From WHSW01 sp963705955 (GTDB lineage: Bacteria; Actinomycetota; Thermoleophilia; Solirubrobacterales; 70-9), in the NCBI GenBank assembly GCA_963705955.1, contig CAVPLH010000006.1, positions 682,001-746,000 of the forward strand: 64,000 nt of DNA. Direction: 5' to 3'. The first letter of the stretch is position 1; every line of letters starts with the position of its first letter. Of the stretch, positions 1-8,996 are shown piece by piece. The translations under genes were made by a program, and so were the position numbers. Below the pieces are notes generated by a model. The model did not search any database. It was not told where the DNA came from and saw only the letters and a program-made list of their open reading frames with translations.

Positions 1-51
1 ATCTCGCCGGGCGACGCCGACCATGTGTTCGTCAAGGTCGACGCCGGCTGA
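1..51 (+). CDS. C-terminal end of an unidentified protein (cut by left edge)
   Basis: Only the last 16 codons of a plus-strand reading frame are present, ending ISPGDADHVFVKVDAG and a TGA stop. The frame is open from base 1. The fragment is too short to assign a family; it is called coding because it is open to the edge and is followed by the leader of the photolyase gene. Confidence 0.45.
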   Translation: MSPGDADHVFVKVDAG

Positions 52-158
52 GCACCGCTTGGACGACGAGGGGTAGGGCGCGAACCTCGGACCGGGGGTC
101 CGGCGCTCGGCGACTACGTCAATCAACCGGACCTCGGGCGACTGAGTCGCCTCCCGAC

Positions 159-164
159 TAGCCT
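159..164 (+). promoter_or_regulatory. -10-like TAGCCT box of the photolyase gene
   Basis: TAGCCT lies 7 nt before the GTG start of the photolyase gene and there is no Shine-Dalgarno, matching the TAnnnT-N6-9-start pattern seen repeatedly in this window and suggesting a leaderless transcript. Confidence 0.4.
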
Positions 165-171
165 CAGCAGG

Positions 172-1498
172 GTGAAGACGTCGATCGTCCTCTTCACCCG
201 CGACCTCCGCCTGCACGACCACCCGGCGCTAAGGGCGGCGGCGCGGCACTCGGATCGCGTCGTGCCGGCCTTCGTGATCGACGACCGGCTCGTCTGCGGC
301 CGCCCGGGGACGCCGAACCGGCTGGCCTTCCTGCGCGAGAGCCTCCGGGACCTCAACCGCTCGCTGCGCGACCGCGGCTCGGCGCTCGTCATCCGGCGCG
401 GCGACGTCGTCACGGAGGTGATCGCGCCTCGCGAGCGAGTGCGATGCCGAGGGGGTCTTCATGAGCGAGGACGTCAGCGGCTATGCGCGCAGCCGCCGGC
501 GACGCCTCGAGCGAGCGTGCGAGGACGCGGGCCTGTCCCTGAAGACGTTCGAGGGCGTCACCGTCATCCCGCCGGGTGAGCTCACTCCGGCGTCCGGCGA
601 CCACTACCGCGTCTTCACGCCGTACTGGCGGGCTTGGAGAGCGGCGACGAAGCGAGAGGTGCTCGGCGCACCGCGAAAGCTGCGCTCGCCGTCGCGGCTG
701 CGGCAGGGGCGGATACCCCGGCTCGCGGACCTCACCCGTGAGGACCCCGCGAACGACCTGCCGCTCGGCGGCGAGTCAGCGGGTCGCGAGCTCCTCAGTC
801 GGTGGCTTCGGAACGGCGCGCGGCAGTACGTCGACCGGGCCGACGACCTGCCGGCGGACGCCACGTCGCACCTGAGCCCGTACCTGCACTTCGGCTGTTT
901 ATCGGCCAACGAGGTGCTCGCGCGGGTGGACGAGCGCACGGGCCTCGAGGAGTTCGCCCGGCAGCTCTGCTGGCGTGACTTCCACCACCAGGTGATGGCG
1001 GCACGGCCGGACATCCCCTACAACGACTACCGGAAGCGCGATCGCCGCTGGAAGAGCCCGCGAGGCCATCTCGACGCGTGGAAGGAGGGCCGGACCGGCT
1101 ATCCGATCGTGGACGCCGGCATGCGCCAGCTCGCCGATCAGGGCTTTCTGCCGAACCGGGCCCGCCTGATCGTCGCCTCCTTCCTCACCAAGACCCTCGA
1201 CATCGACTGGCGGGCCGGCGCGATCCACTTCGAGAGCCTGCTGGTCGACGGCGACCTCGCCAACAACGTCGGCAACTGGCAGTGGGTGGCGGGCACGGGC
1301 AACGACACCCGGCCGAACCGCGTGCTCAACCCGATCCGGCAGGCCCACCGCTTCGACCCGGACGGCGCCTACGTGCGGCGCTTCGTGCCGGAGCTCGCCC
1401 GCCTCGAGGGCAGGGCGATTCACGAGCCCTGGAAGGCCGATCCGGCCGAGCGCGAGCGACTCGACTACCCGGAGCCGCTCGTGCCTCCGCCGAACTAG
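172..1498 (+). CDS. phr: Deoxyribodipyrimidine photolyase (one frame break)
   Basis: FAD-dependent DNA photolyase/cryptochrome that repairs UV pyrimidine dimers with light energy in the cytoplasm. The N-terminal antenna-binding Rossmann domain begins with a GTG start (MKTSIVLFTRDLRLHDHP) and the C-terminal FAD domain carries the family hallmarks: CWRDFHHQV, then WKEGRTGYPIVDAGMRQL, then NNVGNWQWVAGTG. The two halves lie in different frames. One extra C near 427 shifts the frame; removing it gives a continuous protein of about 441 aa, the normal family length. The frame break looks like a sequencing error or a very recent mutation because both halves are well conserved. A TAGCCT box 7 nt before the start suggests leaderless transcription. 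The 3' end converges on the epimerase gene. Confidence 0.9.
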
Positions 1499-2430
1499 CC
1501 GCTCCGCGGCCGTCTTGACCCCAGAGTCCTCGGCGAGCGCCCGGCGGAGCGCCTCGGCGAACGACACCGGCTCGATGCCGAAGGGCTCCGCTCCCGACGG
1601 ATCGGTGACGGTCGTGGGCGTGGAGAGCCCCTCGATCAGGGGCCTCGCGACCCCGGCGTCGACCGGGGTGACGAGGCCGATCCACAGCGACGAGAGCCAG
1701 GGGGTGAGCAGGGGCACGGGAACCCGCGGCCTCGGATTGGTTCCGAGCGCATCGGCCATCCGGTCGAGCATGTCGCCGTAGGAGAGGACGTCGGGGCCGC
1801 CGATCTGGATCTCACGGCCCGTCGACTCAGGCAGGTCGGGCGCCTTGTTCAGATAGGCGATCACGTCGTCCACCGCGATCGGCTGGGTCGGCGTCGAGAG
1901 CCATGACGGCGCGATCATCGCCGGCAGCCGCTGGACCAGGTAGCGGAGCGTCCGGTAGGACTCGCTGCGCGCTCCCACCACCATGGCCGCCCGGAAATAG
2001 GTGAGCGGGGGGCGTGCTGTCGCAGGATCTCGGCGGTCTGCGCCCGGCTGCGCAGGTGCTTCGAGCGCGGCTGGTCTCCGAGACCGCCGAGGTAGACCAC
2101 CCGCTCGACCCCCTCCCGCTTGGCCATCTCGGCGAAGTTGCGCGCCGCCTCGCGCTCACGCTTCTCGAAGTCGCCCTCGCCGCCCCGTCCCATTCCGTGC
2201 ACGAGGTAGTAGGCGACCTCGACGCCGTCGCCCGCGCCGCGCAGCGACTCGGCGTCGAGAACGTCTCCCTCGACCAGCTCGATCCCGCGTTCGGCGAGCT
2301 CGCCCGCACGGCCCCTGTCGCGCACGAGGGCGCGGACATGCCAGCCGTCGTCGGCGAGGGCGTTGGCCAGCCGCCCGCCGATGAAGCCGGTGGCGCCCGT
2401 GACGAGAGCGGTGCGAGCGTCAGAACCCAT
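1496..2430 (-). CDS. NAD(P)-binding epimerase/NmrA-like SDR protein (one frame break)
   Basis: Extended short-chain dehydrogenase/reductase-like protein. The N-terminal nucleotide-binding motif TGATGFIGGRLANAL sits at about residues 11-25 and is followed by EGDVLD and a GMGRGGEGDFEKREREAARN stretch typical of NAD(P)H-binding epimerase-like proteins; the substrate is unknown. The frame breaks in a C6 run (positions 2007-2012, read on the minus strand). Restoring a seventh C joins LRQHAP to PLTYFRAAMVVGARSESY. The C-terminal end is uncertain: conserved-looking sequence ends near 1520, but the frame formally runs antisense into the photolyase gene to a stop at 899. The end given is a nearby TAG in another frame. 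The start is the ATG at 2430, with a TATGCC box about 9 nt upstream. Confidence 0.75.
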
Positions 2431-2454
2431 CAGGATCCGGGCATACCCGCTGAT

Positions 2455-3909
2455 CTATTCGCCGTTTCGCGGCGACGAGCCGATGAGCTGGTCGACCGGC
2501 GCGAAGTCGTCGGTCAGGATCGGCGCGCCGTCGGTCAGCGTGGCGGCGTCGATCACCTCGTTCCCGGTGGCGGCGATGCGCCTACGCAGCGCGTCGAGCG
2601 GGAGCTGTGACGGTGAGGCGGCGACGACGAAGTTCCCGGAGGTCTGTCCCGGGTAGGCGATCACCACGACGTCGTCGAAAACCGACTCGAGCGTCGCGAG
2701 CTCGGCGCGTAGGAAGCGCAACTCGCCACCGTCGATGAGGTTCATCGTGTAGACCCCGTCGGGCCGCAGCACCCGCTGCACCTCGGCCAGGAACTCGGTC
2801 GTGGTCAGGTGCCACGGCACCGAGCGGCTCGCGAAGGCGTCGCCCACCACGAGGTCGTACGCATCCGAGGGCTCGTCGAGGATGCTCATCCGGGCGTCGC
2901 CCGTGCGCACGCGCAGGTCCGGGCCGGTGTGCAGTCCGAGCTCGTCGCGCGCGATCTCCACCACTCCGGGATCGAGCTCGAGCACCGTCGACCGCGTTCC
3001 CGGGCGCGTCGCCGCGAGGTAACGCGGGAACGCGAACCCGCCGCCTCCGACGTGCAGGGCCGTGAGCGGCTGGCGGCCGGGGTAAACCGCGTCCACGATG
3101 TTCTTCATGTCCTTGAGGTACTCGAGCAGCAGCAGCCGCGGCCGGCCCGGGATGACCTCGGCGTGAACGAGGTTGTCGAGCACCAGCAGCCTTCCCAGGC
3201 GGGTACGAGCCTCCACGCGAGCGCAGTAGTAGCGCGTTTCGCGGTCGCAGACGCCGTCGCTCGCAAGCAGCACCGCGAGCGCGGGCAGCACCGCGAGCGC
3301 GGGCAGGATCACAGCGATGCCGTGTGGGGCGCTGCGGCGCAAGGCAATGCTCACCACCACCCCGAGCACCACCACCAGCACGCCCGCGCCGAGCGCGATC
3401 TCGCGCGTCGAGAGCTCCCCGAGCAGGACGAAGCCGGTCAGGAACGTGCCGCCGAGCGCCCCGAGCGTCCCCACCGCCGACAGCCCGCCCACGGTCGCGC
3501 CGGTCTGTTCGAGCGCGGCGAGCCGCAGCTTCACCACCGCCGGGTGCGCCATCGAGAGCACGAGGATCGCGGGGCCGGTCCCGGCCCCGACGACCGCGAG
3601 CGTCCCCAACGACCCGCGCCCCGTCAGATGCGGCCCGAGTCCGTCGACGATCGGCGGCACCAGCAGCACGAGCACGCCCGCGACGATCAGCGTCGGCCCG
3701 AGCGTCCTCCGCGGGTCCACGGCGTCGGCGCACCGCCCACCGATCCACGCCCCGGCCGCGATCCCGAGCAGCGCGACCCCGATCGCCGCCGAATAGGTCT
3801 CGAGCGTCAGCCCGACGTAGGGGGCGGCGAGCCGCAACGCGAGGATCTCCAGCACGAGGACGACCCCGGCGGCGACGAGAACCACGGCGGCGGCGAGGAT
3901 GCGCGGCAT
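2455..3909 (-). CDS. Membrane protein fused to a spermidine-synthase-like domain
   Basis: About 484 aa. The N-terminal half is a set of hydrophobic helices resembling the fused MFS/spermidine synthase family. The C-terminal half is a class I SAM-methyltransferase-like fold with the glycine motif LHVGGGGFAFPRYL, an acidic strand end VLELDPGVVEIARDEL and a VVGDAF strand, as in polyamine aminopropyltransferases. Such fusions are common in actinobacteria, and polyamine synthesis by them is often unproven. The ATG at 3909 (MPRILAAAVVLVAAG) is chosen because it begins the first transmembrane helix; the frame extends 21 more Arg-rich codons upstream. It lies 24 nt upstream of the epimerase gene on the same strand, so the two may be co-transcribed. 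Confidence 0.75.
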   Translation of the reverse strand: MPRILAAAVVLVAAGVVLVLEILALRLAAPYVGLTLETYSAAIGVALLGIAAGAWIGGRCADAVDPRRTLGPTLIVAGVLVLLVPPIVDGLGPHLTGRGSLGTLAVVGAGTGPAILVLSMAHPAVVKLRLAALEQTGATVGGLSAVGTLGALGGTFLTGFVLLGELSTREIALGAGVLVVVLGVVVSIALRRSAPHGIAVILPALAVLPALAVLLASDGVCDRETRYYCARVEARTRLGRLLVLDNLVHAEVIPGRPRLLLLEYLKDMKNIVDAVYPGRQPLTALHVGGGGFAFPRYLAATRPGTRSTVLELDPGVVEIARDELGLHTGPDLRVRTGDARMSILDEPSDAYDLVVGDAFASRSVPWHLTTTEFLAEVQRVLRPDGVYTMNLIDGGELRFLRAELATLESVFDDVVVIAYPGQTSGNFVVAASPSQLPLDALRRRIAATGNEVIDAATLTDGAPILTDDFAPVDQLIGSSPRNGE

Positions 3910-4065
3910 CGCCGCAGTCAACCAGCGAATTCGCCGCGGTGTCGCCCGCGGAGAACAGCGAGCAGCGCCCACTCCCTGAATCTCCTTCTCAGAAGGGGTT
4001 CGCGCCCGGCTTCGGGGGCGGCCGCGGCTTCAGAGGCGGGGCGGTTTCAGTGCCCGTGATCGCGA

Positions 4066-4071
4066 GATACT
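4066..4071 (+). promoter_or_regulatory. -10-like GATACT box of SnoaL gene 1
   Basis: GATACT is preceded by ATCGCGA and followed 9 nt later by the ATG at 4081. The same block recurs before other SnoaL genes in the window (see 41168, 45819, 46545, 46974 and 47406). Confidence 0.5.
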
Positions 4072-4080
4072 GCGTCGTCG

Positions 4081-4479
4081 ATGTCGCAGGAGAACGTCGA
4101 AATCGTGCGTCGGGGATTCGAGGCGTACGCGCGAGGCGATCTGGACACCGCCTACTCGTACGTCCACCCCGAGATCGAGTTCCATACCTACGCGGACGCG
4201 CCCCAGGCGGGCGTGTATTGCGGCAGGGACGCGGTGCGGAAGTACAACGACGATCTCATGGGGCAGTTCGAGAGCGTGCGCCTCGAGATCGAGGAGATCG
4301 TCGACGCCGGAGAGCGCGTCGTCCTCGTGAGCACGCAGCATGCGGTGCCGAAGGGCGGACAGCAGGAGATCGACGTCCACATGGCGGAGGTCTGGACGGT
4401 TCGCGACGGGCTGGTCTCCGAGCGGCGTTCCTACTCGACCAGGGCCGAGGCCCTGGAAGCCGCCGGGCTGGGGGAGTAG
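4081..4479 (+). CDS. SnoaL-like (NTF2-fold) protein 1
   Basis: Protein of 132 aa of the SnoaL/ketosteroid-isomerase-like NTF2 superfamily, a cone-shaped cavity fold used for small-molecule isomerases, cyclases and hydratases. The substrate cannot be predicted. It starts MSQENVEIVRRGFEAYARGD, has the central HPEIEF strand and ends in the EALEAAGLGE tail shared by its paralogs here. The ATG follows GATACT by 9 nt with no Shine-Dalgarno. A second copy begins 4 nt after its stop, so the two may form an operon. Confidence 0.8.
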   Translation: MSQENVEIVRRGFEAYARGDLDTAYSYVHPEIEFHTYADAPQAGVYCGRDAVRKYNDDLMGQFESVRLEIEEIVDAGERVVLVSTQHAVPKGGQQEIDVHMAEVWTVRDGLVSERRSYSTRAEALEAAGLGE

Positions 4480-4482
4480 CCG

Positions 4483-4888
4483 ATGTCGGAGGAGAACGTG
4501 GAGGTCATCCGGAGGTTGGTCGAGGCCTACAACAGCGGGGGGATCGGAGCGGCGACAACCCTTGGCTTGTTCGATGACGCCGCTGTTTTCGAGGAACCGC
4601 CTGAGCAACCGGGTCCAAGCGATGGCCGAGGGGCGTGATGCGGTCAGCCGAACGTTCAGCCAGTTCGACGAGGCGTGGGAGGAGCACCGCTCCGACCCGG
4701 AGGAAATCCGCGTGATCGACGCCGAGCGCGTGCTGTTGCTCAGCATCGACCACTTCCGTGGTCGGGACGGGATCGAAATCGTTCAGCCCTCCGGGACCGT
4801 GTTCACGCTTCGCGCCGGCAAGGTCATCCGGATGCAGGCGTTCTGGGAACGGAGAAACGCCCTCGAGGCCGCCGGGCTGCAGCCGTAG
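4483..4888 (+). CDS. SnoaL-like (NTF2-fold) protein 2 (one frame break)
   Basis: Second member of the SnoaL pair. The start MSEENVEVIRRLVEAYNSGG is in one frame. The rest (GRDAVSRTFSQFDEAWEEH to the tail RRNALEAAGLQP) is in the +1 frame, so one extra base lies between about 4600 and 4635. Corrected length is about 134 aa, matching its neighbour. Either a sequencing error or a new frameshift fits; the reading beyond the break has not decayed. It begins just after the stop of SnoaL 1, presumably co-transcribed. Confidence 0.7.
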
Positions 4889-4983
4889 CCGGCAGCGGTG
4901 CGTTCGCGGAGGGCCGCGCGGGTATCAGGGGTGAACCTGGGCGCGCTCAGCGTGCCAGCCGCGAGAATCGAAGGGAGCATGAG

Positions 4984-5247
4984 ATGCCGGCTTGGGTCAT
5001 GCAAGCGCTGGCGGCAGCAAGAAAGGTGCCGTGGAAGCGAGTCGTGGCGGCGATCGTTTGGCTGTCGACCGTCGGGAGGGAGTACTGGGACCGCCTCACA
5101 CCGGACGAGCGCCGCGAAGTCCGCGACTTGGTGATCAAGTCGAGAGGGAGCCGGTCCAACCTGAGCACCACGGAGCAAGATCGCCTCGTGGCGCTGTTTC
5201 AGAAGATTCGCCGGGGCGCAGACGGAGGTGCCGAGGCCGCCGCCTGA
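4984..5247 (+). CDS. Small conserved-looking protein of unknown function
   Basis: A protein of 87 aa starting MPAWVMQALAAARKVPWKRV. It has one hydrophobic stretch (VVAAIVWLSTVG, about residues 20-32) followed by a charged segment RLTPDERREVRDLVIKSRG. The ATG at 4984 is supported by an AAGGGAG Shine-Dalgarno 8 nt upstream, unlike the leaderless genes nearby. The family is not recognised. The basic amphipathic N-terminus and single hydrophobic helix would suit membrane association, but this is inference. Confidence 0.6.
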   Translation: MPAWVMQALAAARKVPWKRVVAAIVWLSTVGREYWDRLTPDERREVRDLVIKSRGSRSNLSTTEQDRLVALFQKIRRGADGGAEAAA

Positions 5248-5350
5248 CCCGGATGGATCTTGGCGACCCCGCACGCGGTTCATACTTCCAACACCACAAG
5301 GCCGGACAGCCGGACGGCGTCGTTCAAGACGAGCGGAAAGGGGGCGAGCA

Positions 5351-5842
5351 ATGTCCGATTCCAGTCCCAAGTCGGTGAGATTCGAGGTCAGCGCCCGGAC
5401 GTCAGCCTCGCCCGAGCAGGTGATCGAAATCGCCGGGAAGGACTTCTCGGCGCGGCGGGCCAAGATCTGGCCGAACGTGAGAAAGTCGCACCTCGTGGTA
5501 CACGAGCTGGGCTCTGACCACGCCGAGGTCACCGAGGGCGGGACCGGTCCCGCGCGGTTCGTCTGGGAGCGCTGCCGCTATGAGTGGTCGCGCCCGGGCC
5601 TGGTCAGCTCCGCCGTGATCGACTCGAACGCATTACTGCCCGGGACGACGTTCGAGCTGCGAGCGGCCCCCAGCGATGGCGGGGCTACGGTGGAGATGAT
5701 CCTGGATCGGAAGTTCCGCCCCGCGGGTTGGGGGAGGGTGGGATACGCACTGAACCGCGTCTTCGGCAGGCGCGGCTTCGAGTTCATGCTCCGGCAGACC
5801 CTGAAGAGCGTCGAGAAGCAAGTTGCGCGCACGGCCGACTGA
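5351..5842 (+). CDS. SRPBCC-family (START-like) protein
   Basis: Protein of 163 aa with the layout of polyketide-cyclase/SRPBCC proteins: an N-terminal beta strand VRFEVSARTSASPEQVIEIA, a WPNVRKSHLVV segment, and a C-terminal long helix (FEFMLRQTLKSVEKQVA) that would cap a hydrophobic ligand cavity. The ligand is unknown. The ATG at 5351 is preceded by AAAGGGGGCGA as a purine-rich ribosome site. It ends 25 nt before the convergent acetyltransferase gene. Confidence 0.7.
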   Translation: MSDSSPKSVRFEVSARTSASPEQVIEIAGKDFSARRAKIWPNVRKSHLVVHELGSDHAEVTEGGTGPARFVWERCRYEWSRPGLVSSAVIDSNALLPGTTFELRAAPSDGGATVEMILDRKFRPAGWGRVGYALNRVFGRRGFEFMLRQTLKSVEKQVARTAD

Positions 5843-5867
5843 CGAGTCCGTGCCGGGTCGCCCGTCC

Positions 5868-6480
5868 TCAATCCCTCGCGGCACGCCACATCGTGCCGAC
5901 AGTCCGCTCGCCGCCGGGAGTCGTGAACTCGCCGATCCGACGGTAACCGACTCGCTCGTAGCGGCGATCGTTTGCCGGATTGGTCGATTCGAGATAGGAC
6001 GGCACTCCTTCGGCATCCAGGCTGGCGAGATTCTCGGCGAGTAGCGACATCCCGAGGCCTTGGCCCCGGTAGTCGGGATCGACGCCGAGCAGGCTCAGGT
6101 AGTAGTGCGGCTCGTCGGTCGGATGGGCCGCATCGAAGCGCGCGAGCAGCTCGAGGACCTCGGGCGTGCGGGTTCCCACGAGGCTGCGAAGCAGGGGCTC
6201 GACCTGGCTTTCCTCTGGCTCGGTCGAGCTCGCTGCCGCCGGGCGGGATCCAGACCGAGACAGCCGCGAAGTCGCCGAGGACCCAGACCGATCGGTAGCG
6301 CAGGGCGGCCCGCAGTATGAACCGCCACCAGGCCGCCAGATCGTCGGTGCGAGGGAATACCCAGCTCCAGAGCGGGTCGTGCTCGAACGCCGCAGTCAGC
6401 ACGCGGGTGAGGTCGTCCAGATCGGCCGGATCGGCGACGCGAGGCGGAGTTCGTGGCTCGCGATTGCCTTCGCCGGACAA
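5868..6480 (-). CDS. GNAT-family N-acetyltransferase (one frame break)
   Basis: Acyl-CoA-dependent N-acetyltransferase of about 203 aa. The N-terminal region (RVADPADLDDLTRVLTAAF, then DPLWSWVFP) and the C-terminal acetyl-CoA-binding core (YLSLLGVDPDYRGQGLGMSL, then NPANDRRYERVGYR) are in different frames. An extra base near 6229 causes the break; correction joins GGSEL to TEPEEESQVEPLLRSLVGTR. The substrate is unknown. The start is a TTG at 6480 and is weakly supported. It lies downstream of the DUF11/RTX gene on the same strand, separated by 18 nt. Confidence 0.75.
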
Positions 6481-6498
6481 GGTTCGCGAATTATCCCC

Positions 6499-7329
6499 TC
6501 AGCAGGAGTGCTTGTGATCGCTGCCGGGACCGCCGACGCATTTGTCGTGACCGGTGCCGCCGTCCAACGAGTCGCCTCCCCGGCCGCCGTCGAGCCGGTC
6601 TCGGCCGCTGCCTCCACGCAGCCCGTCGGGCCCGTCGCCTCCCCTCAGCCGGTCGTCACCCCCGCCGGCCCGCACACGGTCGTGTCCGCCGCGGACCCTG
6701 ATCAGGTCATTACCTCCCAATCCGCAAACCAGGTCGTTGCCCCCGAGACCGTCGATCGTGTCGTTGCCGCCGAGCCCGACGATCACGTCCTTGCCGTTCG
6801 TTCCGACGAGCATGTCGCTGCCCTCCGTGCCGACGATGCTGGCGGCCTTGCCGGCGCATTGCGCGGGTGGTGGAGGCTCGATCACGGTCGTCGTCTCCGA
6901 GTCGGAGTTGTTTGCCGTGACCGGGTCGGTGTCGTTCGTGCTCACGGTGGCCGTGTTGACGATCTGTCCGGCCTTGTTGGGAGTCACCAGGATCGAGACC
7001 GTCGCGTCGGCACCGCTTGCCAGCGCGCCGAGGCTGCAGCCGACCTTCCTGGCCTGCTGGGAGCAGGGTCCCTGTGGAGACATCGCAGAGACGAAGTCGA
7101 CGTGGTTCGGCAGCACGTCGTCGAGCTGAACGTTGTTTGCCGTCGCCGGCCCGGCGTTCGAGACCGTGATCGAGTAGGCGAGCTGGCTCCCGACCTCGAC
7201 CGGGTCGGGGCTATCGGTCTTGTCGACCGAGAGGTCGGCGGTGGCTGCCAGCGCGGCCGCCGGTGAGTAAAAGACCGCGCCGGCGAGGACCAGCGCTCCG
7301 ATCGTCGCAACCACGCTTCTGTTGATCAC
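6499..7329 (-). CDS. Secreted DUF11-domain protein with RTX-like glycine repeats
   Basis: 276 aa. An N-terminal signal peptide (MINRSVVATIGALVLAGAVF, cut near AAALAA) is followed by a DUF11 immunoglobulin-like domain (ADLSVDKTDSPDPVEVGSQL, then VSNAGPATANNVQLDD). After a proline spacer come about nine GGxGxDxLx-type nonapeptides (for example GLGGNDTIDGLGGNDLVCG and GGRGGDSLDGGTGHD), the calcium-binding beta-roll repeat of RTX proteins. No enzymatic domain is present, so a surface or matrix structural role is inferred. The GTG start is supported by an AGGAGGG site. Two cysteines near the C-terminus (KCVGG, HSC) could form a disulfide after export. It is divergent from the sulfatase gene. Confidence 0.75.
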   Translation of the reverse strand: MINRSVVATIGALVLAGAVFYSPAAALAATADLSVDKTDSPDPVEVGSQLAYSITVSNAGPATANNVQLDDVLPNHVDFVSAMSPQGPCSQQARKVGCSLGALASGADATVSILVTPNKAGQIVNTATVSTNDTDPVTANNSDSETTTVIEPPPPAQCAGKAASIVGTEGSDMLVGTNGKDVIVGLGGNDTIDGLGGNDLVCGLGGNDLIRVRGGHDRVRAGGGDDRLRGGDGPDGLRGGSGRDRLDGGRGGDSLDGGTGHDKCVGGPGSDHKHSC

Positions 7330-7446
7330 TTGCCCCTCCTGGCGTTGTGCACAGAGCCTCCATACCCCTTCAACGGCCGGGCGAACCTGGCGTCAGGCGT
7401 CGTTCGCTTTCACGGCCGCTTCATCCGCGCTGGTCACGGTGGTCCG

Positions 7447-8940
7447 ATGGCGGGTACGAGCGCCCGGCTCGTCGCGAGTCGGATCTTCGCCACCCGGCTT
7501 CCACTGGCGGTCGGGCTTGCCGCGACGGCGGTGATCGCCGGAGTGATCGCCGGTTGTGGGTCGGCCGGCAAGGCGAGCTCGGCACGACCGGCGGCCCCGA
7601 ACATCGTCGTCGTGATGACCGACGACCAGGACACGGCCTCGCTCTCTGTGATGAAGAACGTGCAGCGAGAGCTCGTCGACCGGGGCGTCTCGTTCTCGAA
7701 CAACTTCGTCACCACATCGGAATGCTGCCCATCGCGGGCGACCTTCCTCACGGGCCAGTACTCCCACAACCACGGCGTCCTCTCCAACGACCCGCCGTAC
7801 GGCTTCGGGGCGCTCAACGGCTCGAACACCCTGCCCGTCTGGCTGCAAGCCGCGGGCTATGAGACCGCGTACTTCGGCAAGTACCTGAACGGGTACGGCG
7901 ACTCGGTCGATCCCAACGGCGGGCGGGAGGTGCCACCCGGCTGGGGCGACTGGCACGGACTCGTCGGCCAGACGGCCTTCCAGATGTACCGCTACGTCCT
8001 CAACGAGAACGGGAACCTGAACCGCTACGGACGGGGCCCCGGCAACTACCAGACAGACGTCCTGGCCCGGAAGGCCGATCGCTACGTCGCCAACGCTCCC
8101 GGCGACCGGCCCTTCTTCATGGTCGTCGCTCCGCTCGCCCCGCACCAGGAGGGACCGCTGGAGACCCGGGCGAAGTTCACCCGCGACCCCCGCCCGGCTC
8201 CGCGAGACCGCGGCACGTTCGCGGCACGACCCGTCCCGACGCCGCCCTCGTTCGATGAGCGCAACGTCGGCGACAAGCCCGCGGTCGTGCGTCACCGAAT
8301 CAGCGCTACCCGCAAGACCGTCGAGTCACCGGCGCTTGCGGCGGACTACCGGGGGAGGTTGGAGAGCCTGCTTGCCGTCGACCGGATGGTCGGCCGCCTG
8401 ATCGAGACGCTTCGCCGGACGGGCCGGCTCGAGAACACGGTCGTGATCTTCACCTCCGACAACGGGTTCCTGCTCGGACAACACGGGCTGACGGGCAAGA
8501 ACCTTCCCTACGAGGAGTCGGTTCGCGTGCCGCTGGTGATCCGTGGACCAGGGTTCCCCGTGGGCCAGACGCGCGACGCGCTCGTCGCCAACATCGACCT
8601 CGCGCCGACGATCTCCGCCCTCGCCGGGGCCGCACCGGGGCTGGAGATGGACGGAGCGTCCTTGCTCCCCGTCGCGAGCGGCGCACGCGCCTTCCATGAT
8701 CGGGCGATCGGGCTCGAGCTGCTCGACAAGAAGGAGCAGTACACGGGGATCCGCACCCGCCGATACGTGCTCGTCGAGTATCTACACAGCTCCAGCTGGG
8801 AGCTGTACGACCTGAGGCGCGACCCCTACGAACTGCGCAACGCCTATGGCGAACCCCGCTACGCGCCGGTGGTCGCTCGGCTGCAGGCACGCCTACGCGC
8901 CCTTGCCAACTGCGTTGGCGCCGCCTGCCGACAGGCTTGA
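7447..8940 (+). CDS. Lipoprotein sulfatase / alkaline-phosphatase-superfamily hydrolase
   Basis: 497 aa. The N-terminus has a lipoprotein signal (hydrophobic segment, lipobox VIAGC with acylated Cys at about residue 37). The sulfatase core begins PNIVVVMTDDQD with metal-binding aspartates. It carries the C-x-P-S-R signature as CCPSR at about residues 93-97, where the first Cys would be matured to formylglycine, and a second metal site TSDNGFLLGQHGL. It is probably an extracytoplasmic, membrane-anchored sulfatase acting on a sulfated glycan or arylsulfate; the substrate is unknown. No formylglycine-generating enzyme is visible in the window. The ATG at 7447 is chosen because it precedes the signal sequence; the frame is open a further 39 codons upstream. 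Confidence 0.85.
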   Translation: MAGTSARLVASRIFATRLPLAVGLAATAVIAGVIAGCGSAGKASSARPAAPNIVVVMTDDQDTASLSVMKNVQRELVDRGVSFSNNFVTTSECCPSRATFLTGQYSHNHGVLSNDPPYGFGALNGSNTLPVWLQAAGYETAYFGKYLNGYGDSVDPNGGREVPPGWGDWHGLVGQTAFQMYRYVLNENGNLNRYGRGPGNYQTDVLARKADRYVANAPGDRPFFMVVAPLAPHQEGPLETRAKFTRDPRPAPRDRGTFAARPVPTPPSFDERNVGDKPAVVRHRISATRKTVESPALAADYRGRLESLLAVDRMVGRLIETLRRTGRLENTVVIFTSDNGFLLGQHGLTGKNLPYEESVRVPLVIRGPGFPVGQTRDALVANIDLAPTISALAGAAPGLEMDGASLLPVASGARAFHDRAIGLELLDKKEQYTGIRTRRYVLVEYLHSSSWELYDLRRDPYELRNAYGEPRYAPVVARLQARLRALANCVGAACRQA

Positions 8941-8982
8941 GACGACGGAATCAAGTCCGCTTGCCCGCGGGCCCCGCAGATG

Positions 8983-8996
8983 CGAACATACGTTCG
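8983..8996 (+). promoter_or_regulatory. LexA (SOS) box overlapping the dinB start
   Basis: CGAACATACGTTCG is a perfect palindrome in its CGAAC/GTTCG arms with a 4-nt centre, matching the Gram-positive and actinobacterial LexA operator. Its last G is the first base of the dinB GTG start, so LexA bound here would cover the initiation region. Confidence 0.8.
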
